Position numbers and translations under genes: made by a program
Shown: positions 40,501 through 54,700 of the stretch, piece by piece
Position numbering within the stretch: the stretch's first letter is position 1
Layout: each line of letters starts with the position of its first letter
Assembly: GCA_958510825.1 (NCBI GenBank)
Contig: OY294044.1
Span: 75,934,895-75,998,894, forward strand
Length of the DNA: 64,000 bases
From: Brachypterus glaber
Lineage: Eukaryota > Arthropoda > Insecta > Coleoptera > Kateretidae
Reading direction: 5' to 3'
The notes under the pieces: generated by a model
Database searches by the model: none
Told to the model about the DNA's origin: nothing
Seen by the model: only the letters and a program-made list of their open reading frames with translations

Positions 40501-42752
40501 TCAAAAAATATTTTAATGATCGATAAATCAGATTTCTATTGGTATTTTTTGCAACAACCCACCCACAAAAGATGACATCACTTTCAACAATTGACTCACG
40601 ATTATGCTGCAAAGAAAAGATTTGAAGCCTCTAAGATCAAACCTTGCAGTTTTCCATTAAGCTATTATTTAAAGAAAATAAAATACATCAAGTATAAAAA
40701 TTATTGCATCAAGTTTTAAAATTCTTCTATATTGATGTGACCAGACACACACACACACATTTTTGCTTGTATCTTGAAAACGCGGAGATATCAAAAAACA
40801 ACGAAAAAATCGATCCCCCTAAGCTAAAGCCTCCAGATATCTTGATCCATACCAATCCGATAATGTGTATCGAATTAGCTGACTAGTAAGTTATAACGAC
40901 AGTATTCCAAGAGCGCGACTTTATTCGTTTAAAAAGTTTTGTTAGTGGTAGGAAATAACATGTGGCGCCACCTATAGCATAACGCTGTCAAGTGAACTGA
41001 AATTGAAAAATTACACAAGCCTGTACTAAATAACATCTATAAAAGTATATATACTTGATTAAATAATAGCTTTTTCTTCGCTAATGAATTTATTCACTTT
41101 TTAAGAGTGTATCTTCTTAAATATAAGACAATTTTTTTTTAATACAAAATTACTTAAAGTGACTATAACTATGTTTGGAAAACAAGTATAAGAGTATATT
41201 GGCTTCAAATATTTGTTATAGCCATGGAAAGAATATTATACATAGAACAAGTGTAAAATTTTAAGTATATTATTATTCTTAAATATAGATTTGATTTTTT
41301 TCCGTGTATTATTTATAAATGGGCTTTGCTACGGAAAAGCAACCAACCCACAATATTACACATATTTTGGGTTGGATGCAGGAATGTAGTATGGACATTT
41401 CTAGATCAATGTAAGACATTATTGCGTTTTTTTTATTGGGGTTGGTTGCTTTTTGCATAACAGGGCCCTTATTAGTCTTAAAAATAAGCACTCTAGTGCA
41501 CTGAAAAGTCGGTTTGGACTTTACACTATTACAGGCTTCAATTTAATTTGCAGTAGCCCATGTCTCTCTTCATTGGCAAAAATTTGCAAACAAAGGGTCC
41601 AGCCAGTTACGGTCTGAAGATTTCTGTCATCAAATATTGGCTTATTAGATTTGTTTACGATCATCTCGGATCAGACAGGTTTTTTTTATATAAATTAGAC
41701 TAAGAAAATACCAGGGCTGTTTAAAAAAAACTTTTTTTAACGATAACAGATTCCCAAAAAGTTTTTTTTTGCGAAAAAACAGTGTATACATAAATCGCTA
41801 TAGAAAAAAAGGTGCATTTCCTCAAGAAAATAATGCCATTTTTGAAATGAGGGGGTTTAAAGAGACATTTTTTTTTTTTGAGAAAATTATTTCCTGTAAA
41901 CGAAAGTTCAAACCTGTTTTTTTAATCACGTCTAGCGATAAACAAATATAAAATTACCACATTTTTATTAACTTATTTTTATTAGTCACTGATGATATTA
42001 TTGGAATTGGTTTTTATGACATCATTTTTGACCTTAAAATCTTTTTATTAGTTAACTATACTGGAAATTAAATAAAACCTGCAGTGACTCAGTTGCGAAT
42101 GTATGGTAAAAGGCAAAGATCATACCAGTTCGGGTGCCACTCGCGTAATTTCGTAGAAGCTTCGCAAAGGCCGACCACATATACGAATGCCGCATAGGTA
42201 TGAGCCACAGCAGGTTCTATTGAATTTCCAGTATACATATTTTTAAATGATTAAAAACTACTATTTTTTACTTAATTAACCTTTTTTATTAAAACTCTGC
42301 AATGCGTAATGTGAAATACATATAATTTGCAGATACTTAGCGGTAATAAACTAGAAATTATAGAATAAATGTAGGTAATTTTCCTTAATTATATATAATA
42401 AACAATTTGTACATAAAAAATTAACTTCTAGAGCAATTTCTTTTTTATCTTGCAAAATAAATATTTTTAATTTAAAAATGTACTTAACTCCATTCAACGA
42501 GAGAATACGGCTCTGACGTCACAGCGCGTAAACTAAATAGCACTCTGCAGGGCAATTGAAACATTTCTTAAGACTTAATAAATGATTTTTATAGTTCTCC
42601 GCATGAAAGTAAGTCTCCGACGTAAGGAGGAGGAATCATTCGCGCTCTCTTCTTTCCGTCAAGAGCGTTAGAATGCGTGCGTGTTTACAACGGGCCTCCC
42701 ACTTGCACACACATTCCAAACATTTTTCCCGTAGTCACAGATCCGTGCGTCA

Positions 42753-42799
<47 letters not shown>

Positions 42800-45700
42800 G
42801 CGGTCCAAAAGTCACCCCCCCCCTCATAACTTTTGAACCAGTTGAGATATCGACTTCAAATTTGGAACTTTTAAATAAGACAACTTAAACTATCTTTTAG
42901 CATACATTTAATACTTTCAGCTCTTAAAATGTGGGCAGGGGGGCATGGGGGCACATTTTTTTAAATGGAAAGGGGGGTCGTTTAATACATCATTTTAAAG
43001 CTTGTAAAATTCTCCATTAATTCCATATTTTTAAATTAAAAAAAAAAATTTTTTTGGGTTTAAAATGGGGTTGAAAATGGGTATTAATGTCAAAATTCCT
43101 CTAAAAAAAACAAATAATTTTTTAAAAATGCCTAATTTCATCATAAAAAAATGTTAATTATACTTTTAAACTAATTTTAGTTGACATAAATAAAAAATTA
43201 TAAAAAAAACTTAAAAAACTAAAAAAGTTTTAGCACAAAAAATTGAAAAATCAAAACCTTAAAAAACATTTTTAAAAAAATTAAAAATGTTAGTTTAAAT
43301 AGAGAATTTTATAAGCTTTAAAATGATGTATCACACGACCCCCCTTTCCATTTTAAAATATGTCCCCCCATGCCCCCCTGCCCACATTTTAAGAGCTGAA
43401 AATATCAAATATATGCTTAAGTTGTCTTATTTAAGAGTTCTAAATTTGAAGTGGATATCTCAACTCGTTCAAAAGTTAAAAGGGGGGGGGGTGACTTTTG
43501 GACCGCACTGTATATATTTATATTTCAAAATATTTTTAGAATGTGCATTTTTTAAAACCATACAACTTTTCCCTTTAAAGTTTTTCTCTAAAGTGAATAC
43601 TTGGGGGCTAATCCCCCCAAGCCCCCTCCTCCCTAGTTACGCCAATGCATACTTGATGGAATAATCGTCGTACTTGGCGAGTGATGTGTGAGCAGCTTTA
43701 CTGTTTTCTAACTGACACACGGGGTGAGGTAAGTGGAAGGTGGTATGCAAAAGATTGTGCATGTTCCATTATGGTCTATTAGACGTGTTTGCATTCCTTA
43801 CATTCTTTTCAGGTGACAGTTGGAAAAAATTGGACAGTACTCAAGTTGATGCACTGGCACCATGGGAATATAAACTCCATTCAACGAGACAGTACAACTC
43901 TGACGTCACATCGCGTAAATTAAAAAGCACTCTGTAGTGTAACTGAAACTTATTTATTAGGACTTGATACATAATTATTATATGGAATGGTATATTGTGT
44001 ATGTATATTCAGGAAAAATCAAGTTCTATGAGGGGAAGATTTCTATTGTTTTTCAAAGTAATCCTCACAAAAACAAATAAGTTATGGGTGGTTAAACTTT
44101 TTTAAAAAATAAAAACTATTTTCAAAAAAAAAAATTTGTTCGTTTTTTGAAAAAAAAAAAAATTGATTTTTTTTCGATTTTCGCAAAAAAGAACAATTAA
44201 AATAATTGAAAATTTTTGAAAAGTTTTTTTCGATTTTTTTTTTTGAAAAATGTTTCGGTTTTCAAAAAAAAACACTTTTTTTAATTTTTTTTTATATATA
44301 TATATATTTTTTTAATATTGGGAAAAATGCAATTTACCATTTACTGTGAATAATATATAATGGAATTATATGTAATGTAATGTAATTCTTGGCATTAAAG
44401 TTTGACGTACGGATCTGTGGCTACGGGAAATATGTTTGAAATGTGTGTGCAAGTGGGAGGCCCGTTGTAAGCACGCACGCTTATAACGCTCTTGACGGAA
44501 AGAAGAGAGCGCGAATGATTCCTCCCCCTTACCTATATATTCAAGTATTACGTAACGCAAATTTTGATTATTTAGATCCCCCCCCTGTAACGCTATTTTC
44601 CTATACCATTAACATGGGCGTAACACTCCAAAATGACCTCCTCCCCTAGGAGCGTTACGTAATACTTGAACGTTCCCTATTGTTTATAGTTTTTGAGATA
44701 TAATTTTCAAACTTTTGGATTTTCAAACATAAAAAACTCAATTTATTTAAATGGAAAGCTATATTTTTTATTTGCTCATTAAATGTAGAATAAAATTCTA
44801 CAATAATATAGCATTCCATTTAAAAAAATCAATTTTTTTAAATAGAATGCTATATTTTTTATTTACTCATTAAATGTAGAATTTTATTTTCAGTTATGGT
44901 ATGTTTTTTCAAGCAATACAGTAAATTAAAAATCGCACAGTGAATATTTTCCAAACAGATTCGAATATTGGATTTGCATATATACTGCGTAGTTTATTTT
45001 ATAAAACATAACTATATTCTATACACAAACATATACTATTCAAACCCGTTGTAAAAATATTTACTGTGCGATTTTTAATTTACTATCTCGCTTGAAAAAA
45101 CAGACCATAATTTAATTTTTAATTCAATGGAGATTTCTCCCGTTAGATTAAACAGGGACAAAAGTTCTACCCAAAAAGGATAGAAGACATACATACACTC
45201 CCACTTCCACCCAACCAAACAAATTCTGTATTTGTTCTTTGTTGAACAAATACAATATTTACTTGGCCCGGCGAAGAGTATTATTTTTATTAAAGAAATT
45301 ACTGGCGCCATCTAAATTTTAGTAGAATTATCTTATTCTACAGATTCACATTAGCTATGTTCGCTCACCGCTACACTTTCCGGCCAACACAATAAATACT
45401 GTATTTGTTGTATGAAAAACAAATACAGTATTTATTTGGTTGGCTGGAAAGTGTAGCACTAATGAGATAGAGATAGGGTAGACGTCTTTTGTTTCATAAT
45501 TCTAGTTGTAGAGAGCTCCATTGGCGATTATAAAAAGATGTACCATAATGTCCGAGGGACTAACGCATCGAGGTAAACACAATAATAAACCAAATGTGTA
45601 ATTACCCAGCAATTATAGTCAAGGATTTTATATATCGATTATTTTAATATATCGCGACATGTCGTTTACTGTAGTTTGAAGTAAATTAACATTAAACATA

Positions 45701-48700
45701 CTATTTTCAACCAATCAAAAGTAATATACAAAGACTGTCGATGATTATCCTAGTGATAGTCCAGCCGGTATAAGAATCTTGCAGCAAGATTGTCTTTAAA
45801 AATCTTGATTTCAAATTATTATTAAATTTTTAAAAATATCTTAAATTCTCCGGGTTGTATAATAAAAGGGACGGATGTCCAAAATAGGTTTTTAGACTCG
45901 AAAATGTTACGCCGCGTTACATGGGGGTGGGGGTCAAAAATGGCCAAATTTTGCGTTAATGCCAATTCAGAAGCTTGCATAAGAAGAAAAAACATAAGAA
46001 TGCGATGCCGTGATTGGCTTACAAGATACATGGTGGCACGTTCTTATGCGAGACTGTAGATATGCCCTTACGTAATACGTTTCCTTAACATTGACTGATA
46101 TTATTACATATTTTATTAACATCAGATTGAATGATTTTGTGCATCTTAGTTTTTTCGAGGGTATACGAAAAAAATTACGAAGATTGTCCATAACTGTCCA
46201 TTCGATAAAAGAATCTAGTCGCAAGATTGTCCATCAATCATACATGCATTGAACAAAATAATTTTGATTAATTTCTGAGTATTTTATAAATATTTAAAAA
46301 GTTGGATTAATTTTTCAAAAATCTTAAAATTACTTCATGTTATATTAATTATTTGAAAAACATGATCAGTCCTTAAAATCTTTCTCAAAATTCTTTCATT
46401 ATAATATAATGATATTATAATGACGATTTTCTGAACATTTTTTTAAACCAACTTTATTATATAAGTTCCGTAAAAAATAATCTTTCAATACCAAATTTTG
46501 AGTATACTAAAATGAAATTTGAAAATTTTCGTCAATCTTTAAATCATGCAAACTTTTCAAATAGCATTATACTCGGCATTATACAGGGTTTTTCAGGGAA
46601 GTGGTCCATTAAAAGTTTATGGAGAACCAATAATTTTAAAAATCTGATATTTTTCACTTTGAGGTTTTTGTATATGGCCCATTCCGGTTGTACAGGAATA
46701 TTTTTTTTATTTTTAAAATTCGCATTAAATTTGCTTTATTTTGATGTGTAACACTTTTTTAAATTAGAGAGAAGTTGTTTAGTAGTTTACTCAATAATAC
46801 TTAACCGAAACAGAACACAAAATTTATAGAGGGTGTCTCAGAAAGCAGTTCAAACCTAACAAATTTAAAATAGCTATAACTCATTTTTTTTTAAATGGCG
46901 CCCTATATATTTTTTTATTTAGGTAAATAAGGAAATTAATTTGCTTTAAAATAAATATAGGATACTCTATACCTAACATTAACCATATTGGCCATATTCA
47001 AAAACCACAGTGCAAAATATCAGATTTTTAAAAATATTGGTTCTTCATAAACTTTTAATAGACCACTTCCGTGAATAACCCTGTAAAATTTTAAGAGTTT
47101 TGCAGCAAAAACACATGGTTTACAAATTCATGGGCACATTCAATTTATATAAGTATAAAATTATTTATGGTGCAAATGACTAAGACATATAGTTTATAAA
47201 ATGTTGAACCGGTTGGTGCACCGCACATTGGGACTGGGTAGGCCAAGAAAGTTTTAAAATAATATAAAAAACTATTAGAACGCGGTGTAATCTGCGCTAT
47301 ATTAAAATAAATTGGTCAACTGTGAGTAGATTTGCGCACTGGGGGTTCCGTACCTAAACCCCATTCAACGAGAGAATACGACTCTGAGGTCATAGCGCGT
47401 AAATTACATACCATTCGTAAATGAAACTGATTTCTTAAGACTTTTTGGTTTGGACTTTTGGACAAATTATTTTTGTATATAAAAATTATTTATTTATTAT
47501 TTTACTATATAAAAATTATTTATTAAGTCTTAATGAATATAAATAAGGGTCAATTACACTACAGAGTGCTTTTTGATTTATGCGCTGTGACGTCAGAGTG
47601 GTATTCTCATGGAGTGGAATAAGGCTTTTTTTTGCCCATGGGTATGCATATCTCCAAGTCGTAGCTCAAAAATACATATACCATCTTTTGTAGAGAATCT
47701 TTTAATTTTTAATTCTTTTTATACCATAATGTATAATTATCGATAAAAATATGATTTTGCTCCCCATCCCTACCAACCACTCTGGAGTTGGGAAAATCCA
47801 TTCTCCAGTGGGGAAAACTACGGTGTTGTTGACCTTTTTTTGCTCATTATCTTTTTGCCGTTGTGTAAGTTGGAAATTTTTCAAACTTGGGTAAAAAGTT
47901 AGGAAAATATCAATCTTTAGTTGAAAAGTTTTGTTTCTGCACCCCCCAAAGTTCTAGCTGCATCACTGCCTTCTGTATAGGGTTCTAACCCACTGTGCAC
48001 CATTCAGCCTCCTCTCGGGTACTCGCGTCTCATGGCGTTTAAATAACTCCTACGCACAAGATACATGAACTCTAATACTTGTAAATATGGGCACATAATA
48101 ATATCTCTAGGTATGTACTGTTGGTTTCATATGACATTAAGGGAAATAGTAGTTTAGAGCGAGTAAAGTAAAATTTAATCACGAATGGAAAAGTTTGATC
48201 CACAAAGCAGTCAGTTGTTCAACTTCCATAAGCGAATAACATACTACATACTAGTAGGAAAACGGTGTTAATTTTTGACTTACGAGCCACCTCACAGAAA
48301 AGAAAGTATTGTTATGGAAAAAAAAGGGGTTTCCAGGTTTTTATGTATTCTTCGATGTCCGTCCGGCCGTCGGATCTAGAAGACTTGGCCGAAAAATTTA
48401 CCGCGCAATGTATTAACCGCGAAAAGTTCCGCAGCGAAAAATAAATTACTGCGTAAACATTATCGCGACAATAAAAATCGCGCATAAATCTACTGCGCAA
48501 TTACATAATCGCGCAATAATATAATCGCGCTTACATTTTAATACAAGAAATACACTGCCCAGTAAAAGAGCTTTCCCATTTTTCACATCCCCCCGTAAAA
48601 TGGATTTTTTATTATCAGATTCATTTTCAGCAACCATAAAAACCTTAATATACCAATTTTCACGAAAACTCTCCCCCTTTGGGAAAGTTCAAGTATTACG

Positions 48701-51700
48701 TAACGCAAATTGTACCAAAATTCATACACTTCATACCCCGGTTCTCGCGTTATTATAGATTATATAGATTTCATATTTTGGCTACCAACCTTATAGGGGG
48801 TATGTTAGGGGGGTATGTTAGGGGGGTATGTTAGGGGGGTAGCCAAAATATGAATCTCTACAGCCTTGAATAACGCGTACCGAGGTATGAAGTGTATGAA
48901 TTTTGGTACATTTTGCGTTAGGTAATACTTGAACATTCCCTTTAGGGATAAAGTTAGAATTTTTTTATAATCAGATTCACTTTCAACAACCTCAAAAACC
49001 CCAATATAACAATTTTCACGAAAAGTACCCCCCACTCCTCAGGGGGTGGATTTAGAAAATTTTTATTATCAGATTCACTTTCAGCAACCTCAAAAACCCC
49101 AATACACCAGTTTTCACGAAAACTACCCCCACCCCTCCACTATGGAACGAACCGGTCCATAGGTTGGACATCGGGTAAAAAACAAAAATTCAAAAATAGG
49201 GGTTTAAATTTGGTTTTATTATATTTAATTATATTATACATTGAGTGCAGGCAAAATTTTCATGTATAATTAAGGTTAGCCAGAAAAATTAGCGCTTATA
49301 TAGATGTCTAAATTATGCCTACGAAAATTTGTAGTCTTTTTTTTTTCTTATCATACAATATAATCTTTTCCTATTAATTGCGTAATAATAACAACATTAA
49401 ATTGTATTACATAAAAAAATTAAATATTATGTACATCTCCTATTTTTTGTTTTATCGATTTTTTTTTAATTTTCCGACATTTAAATGTTTTTCGTTAAAG
49501 TCCCGCACATTTGTTATTACTACAATATAGTGGACTAAGTAAGGAAAAAAAATGATGTAGAGATCAGACCCCAGAACCCCTTTAATTTAAATTTTGTTAA
49601 AAAACAACTAAAAAAAAATTACTTTTTACATAGACTTTTACATATATTCTTTATGGTGGATAAATTTATTGGGAAATTACGTTATTATACTATTCACAGC
49701 CCGTAAGCGTCTGTTCATCCGCCCGTCTGTCCGTGCCATGTCACTTTTTTGTGGACAAGATAACTCAAGAACGAATAATCCGATCGACTCAAAATTTTCA
49801 GGAAAAATCAAGTTCTATCAGGGGATGATCCCTATTGTTTTTTTTTAATAATCCCCCCGATTTTTTTTGAATTTTTTTTTTCGAAAAATTGTTTTTTTTT
49901 GAAAAAATAATTTTTTTTAATTTTTTTTTTCGAAATTTTTCGACAATTTTTTCATACTCAATACTTGGCTAAATGTTTTACTTTTTCTCGAAAAAGCCAA
50001 ATTTATTAGCTAAAATTATAATTTTACAAGTTACACACATTTTGCAGATTTTTTCCAAACCGTATTAAATACATAGCTAAATATCTTTTTTGTACACTAA
50101 ATGGTAATTAACCATATAAAAGAAAATTAAATTTAATTTTTTTTAAGTTTTCCAGATTTTCCAGATTTCCAGATTTTTTCCCAAAAACGAAACCTAGTTA
50201 AAATGCTTTGTCGTACCTAAAAATGACTGCATACCAAATTTTATCAAGATCCCAGTTATCGTTTTCAAGAAAAGTATGATGTCCGGCTTACGGCCCGGTT
50301 CGTCCCTAGTGCCCTCAGGGGGTGAAATTAGAAAAAAAGTATTATAAGATTCATATTCTTCGACCCCAAAATCTAAAATAAATTTTTGGGCATGCATTGA
50401 GATGTTATAATCGATTTTACTCAAAAACGGTGCATCTTATCAAAGTTGAACAAGAGTACCTTTTTGTCATGAAAAACTTTAACATTTTAGAATTTCACAT
50501 CAAAATTGAAAAAAAAATACATGTAAATAAGTGAGGGTCATTTTTAACCCCCACCCCCCCAGTTTGACCCACCACTGGTGAAAATTTGAGATTATTTTTA
50601 CCCTATCTTATTGAGCATAAAAAAGTTGGTGGGTGTGGAGAATTTCATTATTTTCTCTTGCACCGTTCCTGAGATAATAAATAAAAACCTTATTTAGGGC
50701 CCCGACATTGGAGGGCTGTAGCTCCGTCAATAAGCGTTTTCGGACCCATGTCCACAAAAACTTTTTTTCTTATTTTTGTTAGAGGAATTGGCTCCCGAAG
50801 TTTCCAAACGTTATTCCCGGGTACCCTGTATACCAATTTTGAAGAAAATATTAATAATATTGAAAAATATTTACCCCCTCACCCCCTCGGGGGTGGAATT
50901 AAAAAAGTTTTTTATCAGATTCAATTCCAGCAACCTTGCAATTTTCAAATTTTTCTAAAAAAAATGTATTTTTCCCCATTTGCCCCCCTTGCCGCACCCC
51001 AATGTTTACCAAAAACAATCCCGAGCGAGAACTTTTGGTAACATACCTGTATGCCACATTTCAAGTCTCTAGCTTAATGCGTTCATAAGTTATCGTGCCC
51101 ACAAGATTTCCCGGACAGACCGATCGACCGACAATTTTTTTTTTTGCTCGAAATTGATTTATATCGACATAGTTAAGACGTCATAAAACGCAAAAATACA
51201 CAAAAAAAAATTGAAAATTTTTGCACGAATACAAGGCTTTCCGAAATTTTAAAAATTTTCAAAATGGGAAAGCAAAATTAAGCTAATTAAATCTTTTTTA
51301 TTTTTCCAAACATTATTCTAGTTAAAATAACAATTTTTTTGATGAAAATTTCAATTATAAAAATTGTATCAATTCCGGTTTTTTTTTTGTGTTCACAGTA
51401 TCGAGCTTTTACTGTATTTATATATTTTTTTAATTTTTGGTATAGCCAACAAAAGAGTATTACAAAAAAAATATATTTTTATAATTTAAAATTAGACGCC
51501 GAATTTGCTTTGCGCGGCAAATAAAAGTTTACTTTCGCTATATATTTTTCGCGGTAATTGCATTTCGCTATTAAAACTTTGCGCGGTTATAGTTTTCGCT
51601 ATTTTTATTTCGCTTTAATATTTTTCCACGTTAAATGTTTATCGCTGTTAATCCTTTGCGCGGAAAAAAATAACATTTCGCCGTAATTTTTTGGCGGAAA

Positions 51701-54700
51701 TATTTTCGCGGTAAATTTTTCGAATAAAGCTCCCGCTCCCGGTCTATTGGTCCGTTCGTCCAGAGGCCTACAGGCCTTACCGTTAAACAGGTCAAAATCA
51801 AAGTTTAAAAACAAGGTTTTTATGGGGTTTTTACTAATTGCCTTCCTATTATGAAAATTTTCAAAATTTCGGAAAGCCTTGTATATGATAATAAATTTTT
51901 TCTAACTCCACCCCCGAGGGAGTGAGGGAGTAAATATTTTTTTAATATTTTCAATATTTTCGTTAAAATTGGTATAAAAAAGTCCAAACCAAAAAAAAAA
52001 GATTCAGTTTTAGCGACCTCAAAAACTCCAATATATAAATTTTCAAGAAAACTACTCGCTGCCCCTCAGGGGGGATAATTTTTTTAGCTTGAAATTGATT
52101 TATATCGACATAAAACGTCATAAAACGCAAAAACACGCAAATAAAAATTTTGAAATTTTTTTTACGAATACAAGGCTTTCCGAAAATTTGAAAATTTTCA
52201 ACATGGGAAAGCAAAATCTTGTACCAGAGGTGCGACATATACATTCCCATATATTTTTGGCCACTGAACACGATGTCAGTTTTGACCAATCAGGTCAGCG
52301 TTCCAAAATAACCTCAAAAAACAGTTTGAAAACCGGCCGATTTCAACTGTCGCACCTCTGGGACAGGAGATTTTTGTGTGCCTGTGTAGTAATTATTACT
52401 ATTTTATGGTATAATCTGACCCAAAAAAGCGCAACTTTTCACACATATGAGATACTCTATTTATTTTTTTTTTTTAATTAGGAAAAAAAATAATTCATTT
52501 TTTTAGGTTAAAAATGCTTTTGTTCGTTAAAAATTTTACATCCAGGAGATACGCGGTTTAAGACAATAACAAAATAAACTACAGCTTCACTCCATTGTCA
52601 GAAAAGCACCTATTGTTTTTATTATAAAGTAAATGTATCACTTTTTTTAAGTGGCCTCGTCTTGAATAATCTATGGCACTAGTATTATACTATAATAGTA
52701 CTATCTATGAAAAAAAAATCCAATTTTAAAATTATTTTTAAAACAATAAAATGTCCATGGATATTTAATTTTCAAAATATTTTTAAATAAGTTATTTTGT
52801 AGTTCGAAAAAACGACAAATAGAAGAAATAGTTTATAAAGTTTTGAAATTTTGGTTATGAACTCCCAGTAGGAACCAAATACAGATCCGAAGAGTTCTCA
52901 CCCGGTGGGAGCTTCGTCCCCTTTAGCTAAAAAAACCACCCCCAAACGTGACCTCATGACGCTTTTATGCATTTTTCTCGTAAACCGTTACGCCGACGAG
53001 AAAATGCTAAAGAACTTATTATATTCACCATTAAATTTTGCATAAAATTTGTCCTATAAAGTATTTGTGTATCTCCCACCCAACGCTTAAAAATGACGTT
53101 GGAAAATAAGCATATTATTCCGAGAAGCATACTTTTTTTTCTGACATAACCTATCTTAAAGCATTTTTTCTCCTGATTCTGAATATTTTTTTGGGCTATG
53201 ACCCCACAGTTTTTATATACAGGGTGTTTTAGAAAAAAACACCTTTTTTTAAATCTGTAGAAGTTGCTTTTATGAATATTTTTTAATCAAATTCGGGTCA
53301 CTTATAAAAAAAGGATGCGCTTTAAAGACGTTGGAAGATTTTTTTAAATATCGACCTCCATTTTTTTTACAGTGAAAAAAAATTTTTTTGCTGTCAAATT
53401 TTCAAAAGATGGATTTTTTTAACGTTTAAAACATTCTGTATTTATCTAACTGTATTTTGCATGTAGCGCCACTTCTAGAAGCACCCCGTTAAAAATTAAA
53501 AATACAAAAACAGTTAGATAAATGCAGAATGTTTTAATTCCCAATACGTTTAAAAAATCCATCTTTTTTGAAAATTTGACCACAAAAGGATTTTTTTCAC
53601 TGTAAAAAAAGGGGTGTCGATATTTAAAAAAATCTTCCAACGTCTTAAAAGCACATGCTTTTTTTATAAGTGACCCGAATTTGATTAAAAAATATTCATA
53701 AAAGCAAATTCTACAGTCATTTAAAAAAAGGTGTTTTTTTTTTCTAAAACACCCTGTATATAAAAACTGTGGGGAAATAGCCCAAATCTGAAAAAATATT
53801 CAGAATCAGGAGAAAAAATGCTTTAAGATAGGTTATGTCAGAAAAAAAAGTATGCTTCTCGGTATGCTTCAAAAATTTCATTTTGTGGGATAGTGTTTTT
53901 GTCTTCGCGCTGAAAAATATGCTTATTTTCCAACGTAATTTTTAAGCGTTGGGTGGGAGATACACAAATACTTTATAGGACAAATTTTATGCAGAATTTA
54001 ATGGAGAATATAATAGGTCCTCTAACATTTTCTTGTCGGAGTAGCGGTTTACGAGAAAAAATCAGAAAAGCGTCATGAGGTCACGTTTGGGGGTGTTTTT
54101 TTAGCAAAATGTGCTGAAGCTCCGGTAATTTAACTAAAAAAAAGTCGCCACAAAAAAATTGCCTACAAACAAAAATTTTTCTCCCGGGTAAAAAACTGAT
54201 AACTAAAAAAAGGTCTACACTCTCAAAATCTGCCGACTCATTAAAATAATACCGACTAAAAAAAAAAAAAACTACTGAAAATGCCGACTGAACTGTTTCG
54301 TGGGAAATTACCCATACTGTATGGACAGTCAAAATGAATATGTTAAGTTCTGCAGTTCAACTCAGGAGGACTCAAATTTCAAGCAACAGTTTTTTGAAAT
54401 TAACTAAATACAGGGTGTCTCAGAACTGACACACTTCCTTTTACGGAGTGATTCTAATTTTATTTTTCTCGAAAACGGAATTACAACAAGAGTAGCTTTT
54501 TAATGTATTGTTACCTAAGGAATACTATTCTATACTATAGTAATAAACGAACAAAAAAGTAAAGCAGCAAAAAGTTTAGGGCAAAAAAAAGATAAGACCC
54601 CCCCATTTCGGACGTCCCTGGTTGAAGTAACTACATGCAAATATCATTGGCTAATAGGCCTTAATAAGGAAAGATTACATGCAAAACATTATTGCTTTAA

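Larger units (their letters stand above)
42622..44532. mobile_element. 1.9-kb element with ~135-bp terminal inverted repeats, carrying nested elements
   Basis: The left arm (42622-42756) has GTAAGGAGGAGGAATCATTC, CTCTCTTCTTTCCGTCAAGA and GGGCCTCCCACTTGCACACA; the right arm (44399-44532) is its inverse with few changes. Between them lie a TA microsatellite, the MITE at 42795-43511, a solo MITE arm (43868) and A/T-rich DNA. No transposase frame is visible. Confidence 0.88.

Noticed and set aside
42673..42888. 71-residue ORF crossing the TA microsatellite
   Set aside because: It spans an element arm, a (TA)n run giving repeated YI, and the start of a MITE.
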